Assembly (NCBI GenBank): GCA_007695145.1
Contig: REEI01000041.1
Location: 19,339-83,338 of the forward strand
Direction of reading: 5' to 3'
Source of the DNA: Saprospirales bacterium
GTDB lineage: Bacteria > Bacteroidota > Bacteroidia > Chitinophagales > Saprospiraceae
DNA: 64,000 nt
The stretch's first letter is position 1. Every line of letters starts with the position of its first letter. Of this stretch, positions 41,117-53,600 are shown piece by piece. The notes beneath the pieces were generated by a model. The model worked only from the letters and a program-made list of their open reading frames with translations, made no database searches and had not been told where the DNA came from. A program made the translations under genes and the position numbers.

Positions 41117-41459
41117 ATTTTGATCTCCGCCTTTTTATCATCAAATCCCTCCTACATAAATCAATCAAAGCCTTTTTTTTCCATAAGGGATTAATTATAA
41201 TATTAAAAAAACATTTTCATATACGACTGTAAACAAGTTGGTAATATGTTATAAATTTTTTGTTTACAGCGCATTGTATTAATCCTGTATTAAATTTCAT
41301 CTGTTTACCTTATTTTTTGAATTATTAATTATTTAAATATATTAAAAATATAATATATAAATACCTTAAAAGTAATGTACTAATCTATTTTGTTATTCGC
41401 CTTGAGTAGGTATTCAAATCAGGAAATAGGGGGGAAAGAAAAATGATTTCTTCCAAATA

Positions 41460-41489
41460 TTGCAAATCCGATATAAAAAAGTAACTTTA
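41460..41489 (+). promoter_or_regulatory. Candidate promoter of the giant gene (TTG-N19-TAACTTTA)
   Basis: TTG at 41460-41462, exactly 19 nt, then TAACTTTA at 41482-41489 (7/8 of TAnnTTTG). It lies after a ~340-bp strongly AT-rich intergenic region and ~150 nt before the ATG. Confidence 0.45.
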
Positions 41490-41643
41490 CGCTCTGAAAG
41501 AATAGGGGATAGTTCTATCCGGGTTACACCTATTGGTGCCTGCCGGTTTGATTGCTTCTTCTGTTTCTTTCACGCGTTGTATCAATAATAGGTCTGATTG
41601 CAAAAATTTAGCCTAATTAACTTTTAAGTAAAACAACAAACTT

Positions 41644-44600
41644 ATGATTGCCAACATTTACTCGAGAATTAACCGCACCGCCGGATTTGTTACCCTCACT
41701 TGTTTGAGTACGCTCTTCTTTTTGAGTTTGGGAATGAACCAGGTTGAAGCCCAATGTAATACCACACCAGGTGGTTCTGTAACTGTAGATGCCAATGCTT
41801 CCGGCGTTGGATTTTTAAATGCAGCACAGTTGACCGCCAATGGCTGGACTTTAGATGGAGGATTTTTTTGTGGTACCCTCCGCTATTTTGATGGCCCTGC
41901 TCCCGGAGGTGTATTGCTTGGAACGGAATTAATAGGAGTTGGTTCGGGCCTGGCCAGGTCTTGCGGTACTTTCACTATTTGGGTAGAGCAAGCATCTGGT
42001 CCAGCTGGGTTTAACGCGGGAAACAGAGAGCCGGTCACTTTCACGGTCACTGATCCTGTACTAGATCTTCCAGCAGTAGGAGCCTTTGACATTTCCTACG
42101 ACTGCGATGTCAATCCAGGCATTGTCACCACCTATTTATCCAGTATTCAGCTGGATATTGCTGCCGCTTCTTCGAGCAACTGCAATGATATCGATGCGGT
42201 TTGGATAGTGGGATCAGCGGATACTGTATCAAACAGTTGTGTTGGCAATACCAGAGAAGTAATCATTCAGCACCGCTACGAGGTGACCAATAACCATGGA
42301 GTCTCAGAAGATTACTTTGTAAATATAACATATGTTGATAACGAGGCTCCTGAATGGGATGATCCTACAACAGGAGTTTTACCCGGGAACAATGGAGCTA
42401 CATTCGATCCCGGCATCAATAGATTGGTTGTAACTTTGGACTGCAATGATCCTGACTTCGCAGCTAACTTAACAGCCTGGCAGGCATGGCAGCCTTCTGC
42501 AACAGATAATTGTAATCAAAATACTGTGTCAGTTTCTGTATTCAATACGGATGTAGTCAATCCCGGTTGCCCTATCTACGAAAGACAAGTTACCAGATTT
42601 GATGCCTCAGATGGTTGTGTTACAACCACTGCTGGCGAGCGATTTCGATTGTGGCTGAATTTAGTTGACGATCAAGCTCCGGTTATAACTTCTGCTCCAG
42701 ATACAGTAGATGTTTTTACAGCTCCTCCCGGATGGCCAAATTGCCAATATGTTTTCACCGATGAGTTGGATATCACTGCAACCGATTGCAGGACTTTCAC
42801 CTCAGATTGGTCAGTATCAATTGCTACCACCGGAAATATTGTAGACAATGGCTCAGGAACTGGTTTGAGCGCCAATCCCACTTTAGAGGTGGGCGAGTAC
42901 GAAATAACTTACCTAATTGACGATGGTTGCAATCAAAACGATACATCTATATATATACGTGTGATAAATAATAATGGATTGGATGTGACTTGTCCTGCAA
43001 ATCAAGGACCCATTCCGTTTTTATCCAACGGATGCGGAAATACCGCTGTTTGGAACAGACCAGAGGTGACTGGATTTTGTACAGGAAATTACAGTGATTA
43101 TTTTGTAGGTACTACTATAGTAAATTTGGCAAATGGAGACAGTTCAAATGTAGTGGTTAGTCCGATTGATCCCGCTGATACATTGGGCGTAAGTGCCAAT
43201 GTTACAGAAGGAGAATGGGAAGTGGTGTACTACTTTGAGGATAATTTAGGTGATTCGTATACCTGTTCATTTACGATAACTGTGGAAGACGACAGGGCTG
43301 CTGAGTTTACAAGTTGTAATACGCCACCTGATATTGCTGCTTGCGATTCAACCAGAGTGCAGGATTTGGCGCCACAATTGAGATGTCCGGCTTCAGTTGA
43401 CTCTGTAGTACAGTATCCACCTGTAGACATGTATTTGGTTGATGTGCCAGGACTTGTAGTTGCAGATGGAGAAACTTTTGAAGTTACAATTATTTCTTAC
43501 AGTTTATTCAGGTCGGATACTTGTGTAAAAGTAGTTACTTTGAATGAAACGCTCAACGACAGCCCAACAAGAAATGTGGACAGCCTTCCGGCTATTAATC
43601 CAAATACTTTGCTGGCTGCTGGTTGTGGAGCGATAAATATACCAAGACCCACTGCGACTAGTTGTAGTGGAGAAACGATTTATGGAGTTGCAGGCCCTGG
43701 AGGAATTGATTTGTCTGATACCACCAGATGGGTTATCACTGGTGAGTTTAATCTAGCCAACCTGATTTGGACTTACACAGACGGAAACGGTTCTTCTACG
43801 CAGGAACAGGAGATTGAGATTACTTCCGACGAACGCGCCCCTCTTGTAGTATGCCCCAACGATGTTGTAGTAAGTACAGATGCAAACGTTTGTGAGAGGA
43901 CTAATGTACCTGGGATAAATTTAACATATGTGTCGCCCGGTCTGCCCTATACTGAAGGCAACCTTTTATCCCCGGGCCAATATACCGACGATTGTGACCC
44001 TTCACCGGAAGTTTCATATGAAATAAACGGTGTTGGTGGATTTACTCCAGGCAATGATGCTGGAGTAGGAACTTTTGACCTCGGTGTAAATACAGTAACC
44101 TATCAGGTGGAAGATGACAATGGGAATTCCAGTTCATGTACAGTTGATGTAACTGTTGAGGACAATGAACCACCCACCTTTGATTGCCCAACAAGTCAAA
44201 CATTATTTACATCTGATTTGGATTTATTTACGGGAGATTGTTCAATTGAATTTAATGATATGTTTGACCCCACAAATATACAGGACAACTGCGATCCCGA
44301 CCCAACAGTTAGTTGGGCCACACCCGGATTTTTAAATCCGCTTGGACTTACTATGAGTCCATCTTCAGGGAGTACTCTTGATGGGGTAGAGGCAGATATT
44401 TCTCCCAACTTCTTAGGATTTGGTCTGGGTATCGGTCAGGTCACTGTTCAATGGTCTGTTACCGATAATGCCGGGAACAATTCGACCTGTAATGTGACCT
44501 ATGTCATTATTGATGATGAGGATCCCGAAATAGACTGCCCAACTGACATCACGGTTAGTTACATTGCTGATGGTGGTGGAGTTGAGGTTTGTTCATATAC

Positions 44601-47600
44601 AGCATCAGGTGGTGAATTTGATTTTACCTCTGTTACTGACAATTGCTCTGCAAATACTCCTACCTATATTATTACAGGAGCTACCAACACAGGCGGTACT
44701 GGTTCGATTGATGGAGTAGTACTAAATATAGGTGATAACAATGTTACCTGGTCTGTTAGCGACCCTCAGGGTAATACCGATGACTGCTCTTTCACTGTAA
44801 CGGTGGAGGACGATCAGGCACCTCTTGTTGATTTTACAACTGCTCAAGAATGCGGTGATACCATTACAGTGGTTTCCACTTCTGTGGAATGTAATCCACC
44901 CATAAGTTGGGAGCAACCCATATTTGATTTGAGTTTATTCGAATGCAATCTGGTGACTGCAACCAGAACCATTACTGGTGCCGGTGTCAATGGACCCGCT
45001 CCTGCATACGATGTAAATAATGATATCCTTGCTTATGTATCTGCAGGTTTCAATCTCGGAGCCACAGAAATCGTTTACTTCTTTGCTGATGCAGCAGGAA
45101 ACGATACCACTTGCACCATCACCGTAATCGCGGAGGACAATACCAATCCGCAATTAGTGGCCTGTGCAGGATCTATCGATCTCAATGGTATCTGTGATAA
45201 TATACCTATTGGCGATCTAAGAGCCAATGCGGCCTTTACTGACAATTGTATCAGTTTTACCGTTTTCCAGAGCCCCTCACCAACTACTACCAGGTTCGAT
45301 GCCAATGGAGGTGTATCTCTAAATGATGGAGACGCCATAACGGTAAGGGTTTGGGCAGAGGATGCCTCAGGGAATCCAAGTGATACCTGCTTCCTTACGG
45401 TTACTTTCTTTGCCAATGACAATCCTATTCCTAATGTCAGTCCACTTCCAATACTTAATTTGGATAACGATCTTGATATTGGATGTGGTTCTGTAGAGCT
45501 CGCTGCTCCTACAGCTACCAATTGCAATGGAGACGTAATCCTTGGCGTGCCTTCAGGTGGAGGAGCCCTGACAGACGTCAATGGAGATGGTACTCTTTGG
45601 TTGATTGAGAACCCAACCCCTGTAACCATTACATGGACTTATGATAATGCGGGCAATATTGTTAGCCAGAATCAAACCATTCAGTTTGAGAATAACGATA
45701 GAGACCCAAGAGTGGTCTGTTTTCCAAATCAAACATTCTCAGTTCTTTCCGGTTGCACCTTCAATCCTGAATCCGCTTCATCGGGTGTATTGGATTTTAC
45801 GTATGTGAGTCCAATGATTCCTTATAGCTCTTTCTCACTGAACCCTGGCGAGTATACGGATATTTGTGATATTGACCCTGTTGTTAGTTGGGAAGTTACC
45901 GGCGCTACATTTGGCTCAGGTACCAATAGCAACCCGGGTAACTTTGATTACAATGTCGGACTACATACAGTTTCAGTAACTGTTGCTGATGATCAAGGTC
46001 AGGATGCAACATGTTCTTTTGAGCTAACTGTCCAGGACAATATTTCACCAGCTATAAGTGTCCCAAGTACAACTGTAACCCTCTTTTCAAATGATGGTGG
46101 TTGGACAGGCTGTACCTATATATTTGACGATTCTTTTGATCTTGAGATATGGGGATCGGTGAGCGACAATTGCGGTATTGCGAGTGTGGAGTGGAGCATT
46201 CCAGGATTTGTCCCTGTTTTTCCGTTTATTAACCCAATTGCAGTAACACCGAGCAGTTCATCCGGAGTTACAACGCTTAGTGGTTTGGAAATGGATGCAT
46301 CAGCAACCAGTAGCGGATTTTTCAATGGTTCGGGAACTGCTGTAATCAGATGGACTGTAACCGATGTAAACGGAAATACTTCAACTCAGGATGTGAGATT
46401 TAACTTTATAGACAATACCCCTCCTGATTTGGTTTGTCCTGTTGATACCACCGTTGATTATTCTACCGGAGGCGGTACGAGTACAGTTTGTACCTACACC
46501 GTATCGGGAGGAATTTTTGATGCCACGGTGGATGACAATTGCACTGTCACTAGTTTTAGTTATGCAATTACCGGTGCAACCTTTTCTGTCGGCACAGGCA
46601 GTGTAGATGGAGAAAGCCTCAATATAGGCAACAATACCATCACCTGGGCTGCAACCGATGGGGCATTAAATGCTTCAACTTGTTCATTCAATGTTGAGGT
46701 TGTAGATGATCTGGCTCCGGAAATTGACTTTATTACCTCCCAGGAATGTGGGGATACCATAAGGATTTATTCCACGCCCACATCGTGCAACCCAAGCGTC
46801 GGATGGGAACAACCCATCCTCGATCAAAGTCTTTTTGATTGTTCGAATATAGTTTCAGGAATCAGGACCCTTACTAATAATATAGGGAATCCAGATCCAT
46901 ATGTTTTTAATAATCCTGGATCCTATAATGGATCCTCTGATTTTGCTCTTGGTTTTGGATCTATTTTATATGAATTTGAGGATGCTGCCGGTAACATTAC
47001 GACCTGTGAATTGACGGTGGAAGTACTTGATACGATTCCTCCAGTTTTGAATTCCTGTGATGTTACTGCTACGGTGAATTCCATTTGCGACAATGTAAAT
47101 CTTCCTTCATTTACAGGGAATGCCGCCATTGCGGATAATTGCACCGCACTAAGCTTCTTCCAGAGTCCTGCTGCGGATACCGATTTGATTGATGCGAATG
47201 GAGGTACTTCACTAACTGATGGTGACCAAATAACAGTTCTAGTTTGGGCAACGGACAATTCCGGGAATGTAAGTGATACATGCTCCATTACAGTTACCTT
47301 TAATGCTGATTCTATTCCCGTTCCGGCTGTTTCATCTCTTCCTGGTATTAATCCAGGCAATACTTTAGAGGCAGGATGCGGGCCACTCGCAATTGATGCT
47401 CCCATAGCAACAACATGCAATGGAGACACCATTTATGCAACAACTGGTGGAGCTGGTATTACTGATTTGGGTACAACCCCTCCTTCTTATGAGTTTAACA
47501 ATTTTAATGGTAATGTTATCTGGGGATATGATGATGGTTTTGGCAATGTCACTTCTCAGAATCAAAATATACAGGTAACTTCCGATACTGCAGCACCTGC

Positions 47601-50600
47601 CGTTATATGTCCTACGGATATTTTAGTAAGTACTGATCCAAACGAATGTACGGCCATACCCAATAATACTACAGGTGTAAATCTGGCGATGACTTTTGTG
47701 GACCCAAGTGGAGATTTTCCTCCCTACCCTCCGACTTCTCTTACAACCGGTGAGTACACCGACAATTGTGACTCTAACCCAACGGTTGAATTCGAATTTT
47801 CCGGAGCGACCGTATTTGGCCCTGCAACCATAGTTGGGAATGATCCGGGCACGCAGGTATTCAATGATGGGACTACTACAGTTACAGTGACGGTAACTGA
47901 TGCAAGCAGTAATAGTGCGAGTTGCAGCTATACAGTAACGGTTGAAGACAATCAAGCACCGTTATTAACTTGCCCTGGTGATCCTATTACAGTTGTGGCC
48001 TTTAACGATCCTGGGGAATGTTTCGCTACAGTGAACAATATTGGAGTGGACGTGGTCGAGAATTGCGCCATAGACACCATCTATTATGAAATATTTTTCT
48101 TAACATCTACTGTTAGCGGGCCTAATGATGCCAGTGGAACGCAGTTTCCGGTTGGTGGATTTTTGAATTATCCTGTCGTCTACACTGCCATAGATACCTC
48201 TGGAAACATTGGTACTTGCACGTTTTTTGTTCAGGTTTTTGACAATGAGCCTCCGGCCATCAATCCTATCATTTGCGATACCACATTCACCAATGATACA
48301 GATTTGGGCTTGTGTACCTACACCCAATCGTTTAACTATGGTTTTGTCGTAACCGATAATTGTACCGATCTTGCTAACCTCACTTTCGAAACAGAGTTTG
48401 TCAACCCTGATGGCAGTGTTTCAATGGTTAATGGTCAAACATTTAACTACGATTTTGAGGTAGGTACAACCGTTGCTACTTTGACTGCAACTGACCTTGC
48501 CGGAAATAGCTCTACTTGTGAAAGCACTTTTGTGGTTGAGGACAACGAGCTTCCAATCATCAACTGCAACCCCAATGATACCATTGCGGGCCTTGCATGC
48601 GAACTCGGAGCTCAGGAATTCGCTTTGGATTTCTCAGACAATTGCGGTGTGGTCCTTGATTCCTTTGCCAGCTTTAATATAGACAACAATGGAGTTCTTT
48701 TGACCGCAGGTGGAGAAATAAAAATCAATGGTATAACCGGTGAACTTTTCTTTACAGCTAATATTTTCGCCGGATTGACGACTATTGAATACACCGTTTT
48801 AGATGTAAATGGAAATGAATCACTCCCATGTGAATTCACGGTGCTTCTGTTGGAGAATTCCAATACAACTGTTGTTTGTCAGCCCACTCCATCGGTGAAT
48901 TTAAATTCAAATGGTGAAGCAAACATACCTTTAAATTTAGTATACTCCAGCCATGATGGCTTCTGTCCCAATCCAACCATTGTTCACAGTCCTACTTCTG
49001 TAGACTGTACCGATGGTGATGATGTATTGGTTACTGTTGTTGTTTCTGACAATGCCGGTAATATTGACAGCTGCCAGACTACTGTTGCAATCAATGACCT
49101 CATCCTGCCAACTGCGGCATGTGTTGACACCTTTACGGCTATCCTGGATTCCAATGGAGAGGTCACCATCACAACTAGTGATATAGATAACGGAAGCGAT
49201 GACAATACTTCGCCTCTTTGTGCCCTAGACCTCTCATTAGATATTGTCAACTTCGATTGTGGTAATGTAGGACCAAATACGGTTGTGCTTACGGTTGAGG
49301 ATGTTTATGAAAATGTGAGCACTTGCTCTGCAGTTGTAAATGTGGTTGATAATGAGGCTCCAAGTATAGTGTGTCCTTCTGATTTGAATGTCGATACAGA
49401 TGCAGGTATTTGTACTCACAATGTAGCAAGCCTCGAACCGGTTTCTGTTAGTGACAACTGTGCCATAGATTCCGTTTCATACGCGATCTCAGGAGCTACC
49501 TCAGGCTCAGGCTTGTCTCCACTTGCGAATGTCGATTTCAATCTTGGCAATTCAACGGTTGTTTTCACCGCCACTGATGTAAGCGGTAACTCTACAACTT
49601 GTTCTGTTTTGGTTGTAGTAACTGACAATGAAGCACCTGTTGCAAATACCGGTATTTGTAATAATGTGGATACCGTAAGTACCGATGCCGGCTTGTGCTC
49701 AGCGGCTATCGATTACGACTTCGTATCCGATGGTTGGTTCTCTGACAATTGCACTTCAAATGAGAACCTTTTCTACTCTGGAGAGATCACCAATCCGGAT
49801 ATGACCACTACTCCTTTCACTGGAGGAGATCCTACACTAACTTTCCAGTTGGGAACTTCTACCCTTACTGTATTTGCTGAAGACGCTGCTGGAAATATCA
49901 GTCTTGCGTGTGTGAATACCATTGAAGTTGAGGACAACGAGCTCCCGGATCCGGGCTGTCCTGCAAATATAGACTTTGGAACTGCAGTTGATTGTGATGC
50001 CACTATCGAGTTGTTCTTTAACCCAACTGATAATTGCGGCCTCGAAGTTGACTCATTCCAATTGACTTTTGACAATTTCGCACAGCAGCCAAATATTCAG
50101 AATTCCGGCTGGAGAAATGGAGTTTTGGGTGGTAATCCTGTATTAGTTGAATTTGGAACCGGTACAACGGATGTTACCTTCTGGGTGGAGGATGTAAATG
50201 GCAATTCCAATTCCTGCACTTTCCAGGTAGAGGTGACAACTGGTAATGACGACCTAAGTATTACTTGTTTTACTGGCAGAACGGTCGAATTAGGAAGTGA
50301 TGGAACTCATACTTTCAGTGGTGCAGATGATTTATTTGGAAATATTATCGGCGCTTGTCCTCCAACACAGACCTTCTTTACTCCTGCATTTGTTGATTGT
50401 CAGGATGGTGATTCTGTAGAGGTTGAAATTATCTATGTAGATAATGCCGGTCAATCGGACACTTGTACCACTACAGTTGCCATTGAGGACAATATTCCTC
50501 CTGTTCCCAGCTGTGTTACTGCTTTGACAGTAGAGTTGGATTCTACAGGTAATCAGTCTATTACAACGGCTGACATTGATGATGGAAGTAATGACAATAC

Positions 50601-53600
50601 TTTCCCAACTTGCCCCTTAGACCTCAGCTTGAATGTAGATCAATTCAGTTGTGCAGACCTTGGACAGGTTGATGTTTGGTTGACTGTTGTAGACGTGTAT
50701 GATAATGTGGACTCTTGTTTAGTTGTAGTTGATGTGGTTGACAATCTCAATCCACAGATATTCTGCCCTGATGATGTAGCTGTTAGTACTGACCTGGGTG
50801 ATTGTACTGCAGTCGTGACCGACATCGCTCCGGATTCAACCTGGGAAAATTGTACCATTGATTCAATCACTTATGTGATTACAGGAGTTACCTCAGGAAG
50901 TGGAAATGATGATGCAAGTGGTTCTGTGTTTGAACTGGGTGCAAGCCTGGTTACTTATACTATTTATGACAATTCGCAAAATTCCACAACTTGTTCTTTC
51001 AGCGTAACTGTTGATGACAATGAGCCTCCTATGATTACTTGTGCAACTCAGGATACTACAGTTGGTACTTCTGAGGACGGTATTATTGGCGATTGTGTAT
51101 TCTCGATCAACGGTGCTAATGCTGCAGGATTTTCTGCATCTGCCACCGATAATTGTGCAATGCCACCAGTAGTAACTCATAATATCTCAGGTCTTGCATC
51201 CAATCAAAGCCTTGTTGGTTTTGATGCACCTCTTGGAACAACTACAATTGTCTGGACTGCTGATGATGGCAATGGCAATACTGCTTCCTGTAGTTTTGTG
51301 CTTACTGTAGAAGATGATGAGGATCCATTTGCCGGATGTCCGGGTAATATTTCAATTACCAATGCAAGCGGCTGTGATGCAACCAGACTTATTTCTGTCA
51401 CCCCAACTGATAATTGTGGTTTGGTGTGGTCTTCGTTTACTGTTGACTTCGATAATGCCGGTACTGGTTTGGTAAATGACCTTGTTCCGGCCTGGCAACA
51501 AGCTCAAGCCAACGGAGAATTATTAGTGGAGTTTGCAATTGGTGAAACTGTTGTTACATACTTTATTGAAGATGAGTCACAGAACTCGCACGAATGTAGC
51601 TTTATAGTAACTGTAACTGAAGGTGATGATACAGGCACTCTCGTATGTCAGGATGAAATTACAGTTGAATTGAATGCAGATGGATATTACGCGTTAAGAA
51701 CAAATGACCTCATAATTGAGCACAATGGATTTTGTTCTCCAATAACTGATATCTTTACTCCTGATACCTTGTTCTGTACAGATGGAGATCAAATAATTGT
51801 AGCTATTGAGTCTTTTGACAATGGTGGAAATAGTGATAATTGTACCGTAATTGTAAATATAGTTGACAATATCAACCCAACAGCAATTTGTCTTCAGTCC
51901 CTAAACGTTTATTTGGATGTTGACGGGCTGGCAGTTTTGGATTCTAACGCCCTTGATGATGGAAGTTTTGACAACACCACCGTTTCAAATCCATCATGTG
52001 ATTTAGACTTCGAAATAAGTCAGAGTGGTTTTGATTGCTCTGATTTGGGTACTTCCACCATTTTCCAGGTAGTAACCGATGTCTACGATAATGTTGATAC
52101 TTGTTATACCAGTGTTACAGTATTGGATACTCTCGCACCTGTTGTTACTTGCCCAATGGATGTTATTGTTGACAATGATGCCGGTGAGTGTTCTGCTGAG
52201 GTGAGTGGTATTGAGCCCCTCGATGTATCTGATAACTGTACTGTTGTGGATACTTCTTTCACCTTTAGTGGTGATTTAATCGGGAGTGGATCTGGAGATG
52301 CCAGTGGAACCGTTTTCCCTGTTGGTACAACTACGGTTGTATATACCATAAGTGATGAATCCAACAATACTTCTAGCTGTGACTTTACCGTAACTGTGAA
52401 TGATGTTGAGGCTCCAGCGATTACCTGTGTTTTAACACCGATCAATCTCGGTACTTCCGAAGATGGTAACCCAGGGGATTGTGTTTATACTGCATCTAAC
52501 GCAGAGTTCGATGCCACGGCTACCGATAACTGTCAATTGGATCAAGTATTCAATAATCTGAATAATACAGCATCACTTGATGGTGAGGACTTTGGATTAG
52601 GCACTCATACCGTAAGATGGTATGCTACTGATATTTACGGTAATATTGACTCATGTGATATTGAGATCACTGTAGTTGACGATGAATTGCCAAATCCGGG
52701 ATGTCCAGGCAATCAATTGTTCTCTAATGCCAGCGGATGTGGTGATGTATATCAAATTGGAATCAATGCATTTGACAATTGTCAATTGGATACTTCCTCT
52801 TTTGCCATTACCTTCAATCGCAGCGATGCTAGCATCGCTAATCCATTGGATAACCATGTTGCAAATGGAAGTGTATTGTTAAACCTTCCTGTTGGTGTTA
52901 CTCAGGTTACCTATTATATAGAAGATGTAAATAACAACGCGAATTCCTGTAGTTTTACCATCGGAGTTACCGTTGGAGATCCAAGTGCAGGAGTTACGCT
53001 GACTTGTCAAAATCCTATCGAGGTTTATCTGGACCAAAATGGTGAGTATGAATTTATCGAGGATGACCTCCTGAATACTATCAATGGTTTCTGTGAGCCT
53101 AGAGTTACTACCATTACCCCTGCAGTCGTTGATTGCGAGGATAGACCTAATCTTACCGTTCAATTGAAAGTTGAAGATTTTGGAGGCAGGATTGATTCAT
53201 GTACCACTTCGGTTACCATTTTGGATACCATTCCTCCAGTAGCCCTATGTCAGGATACGACTGTATATCTCGATGCTCAAGGTTTCGTTAGCATTGATTC
53301 AAGCTTCATCAATGATGGAAGTTTTGACAATGCCGACCTCTGTGGTCTGACTATGGAGCTAAGTGAAAGCAATTTCGATTGTGAAGATGTTGGTGCCAAT
53401 ACTGTCGCACTGACTGTGACGGATGTATTTAGCAATTCAACGACTTGTGAAGCTACCGTAACTGTGGTAGATAGCATTCCACCGACCATTGAGTGCGTTG
53501 CCAACCAGGCTCAGTTCAATGATCCAGGAGAGTGCGGCGCAGTTGTAGATAACCTCGCATTGGTTGTGGCTGACGATAATTGTGCTATTGATACCATTGA

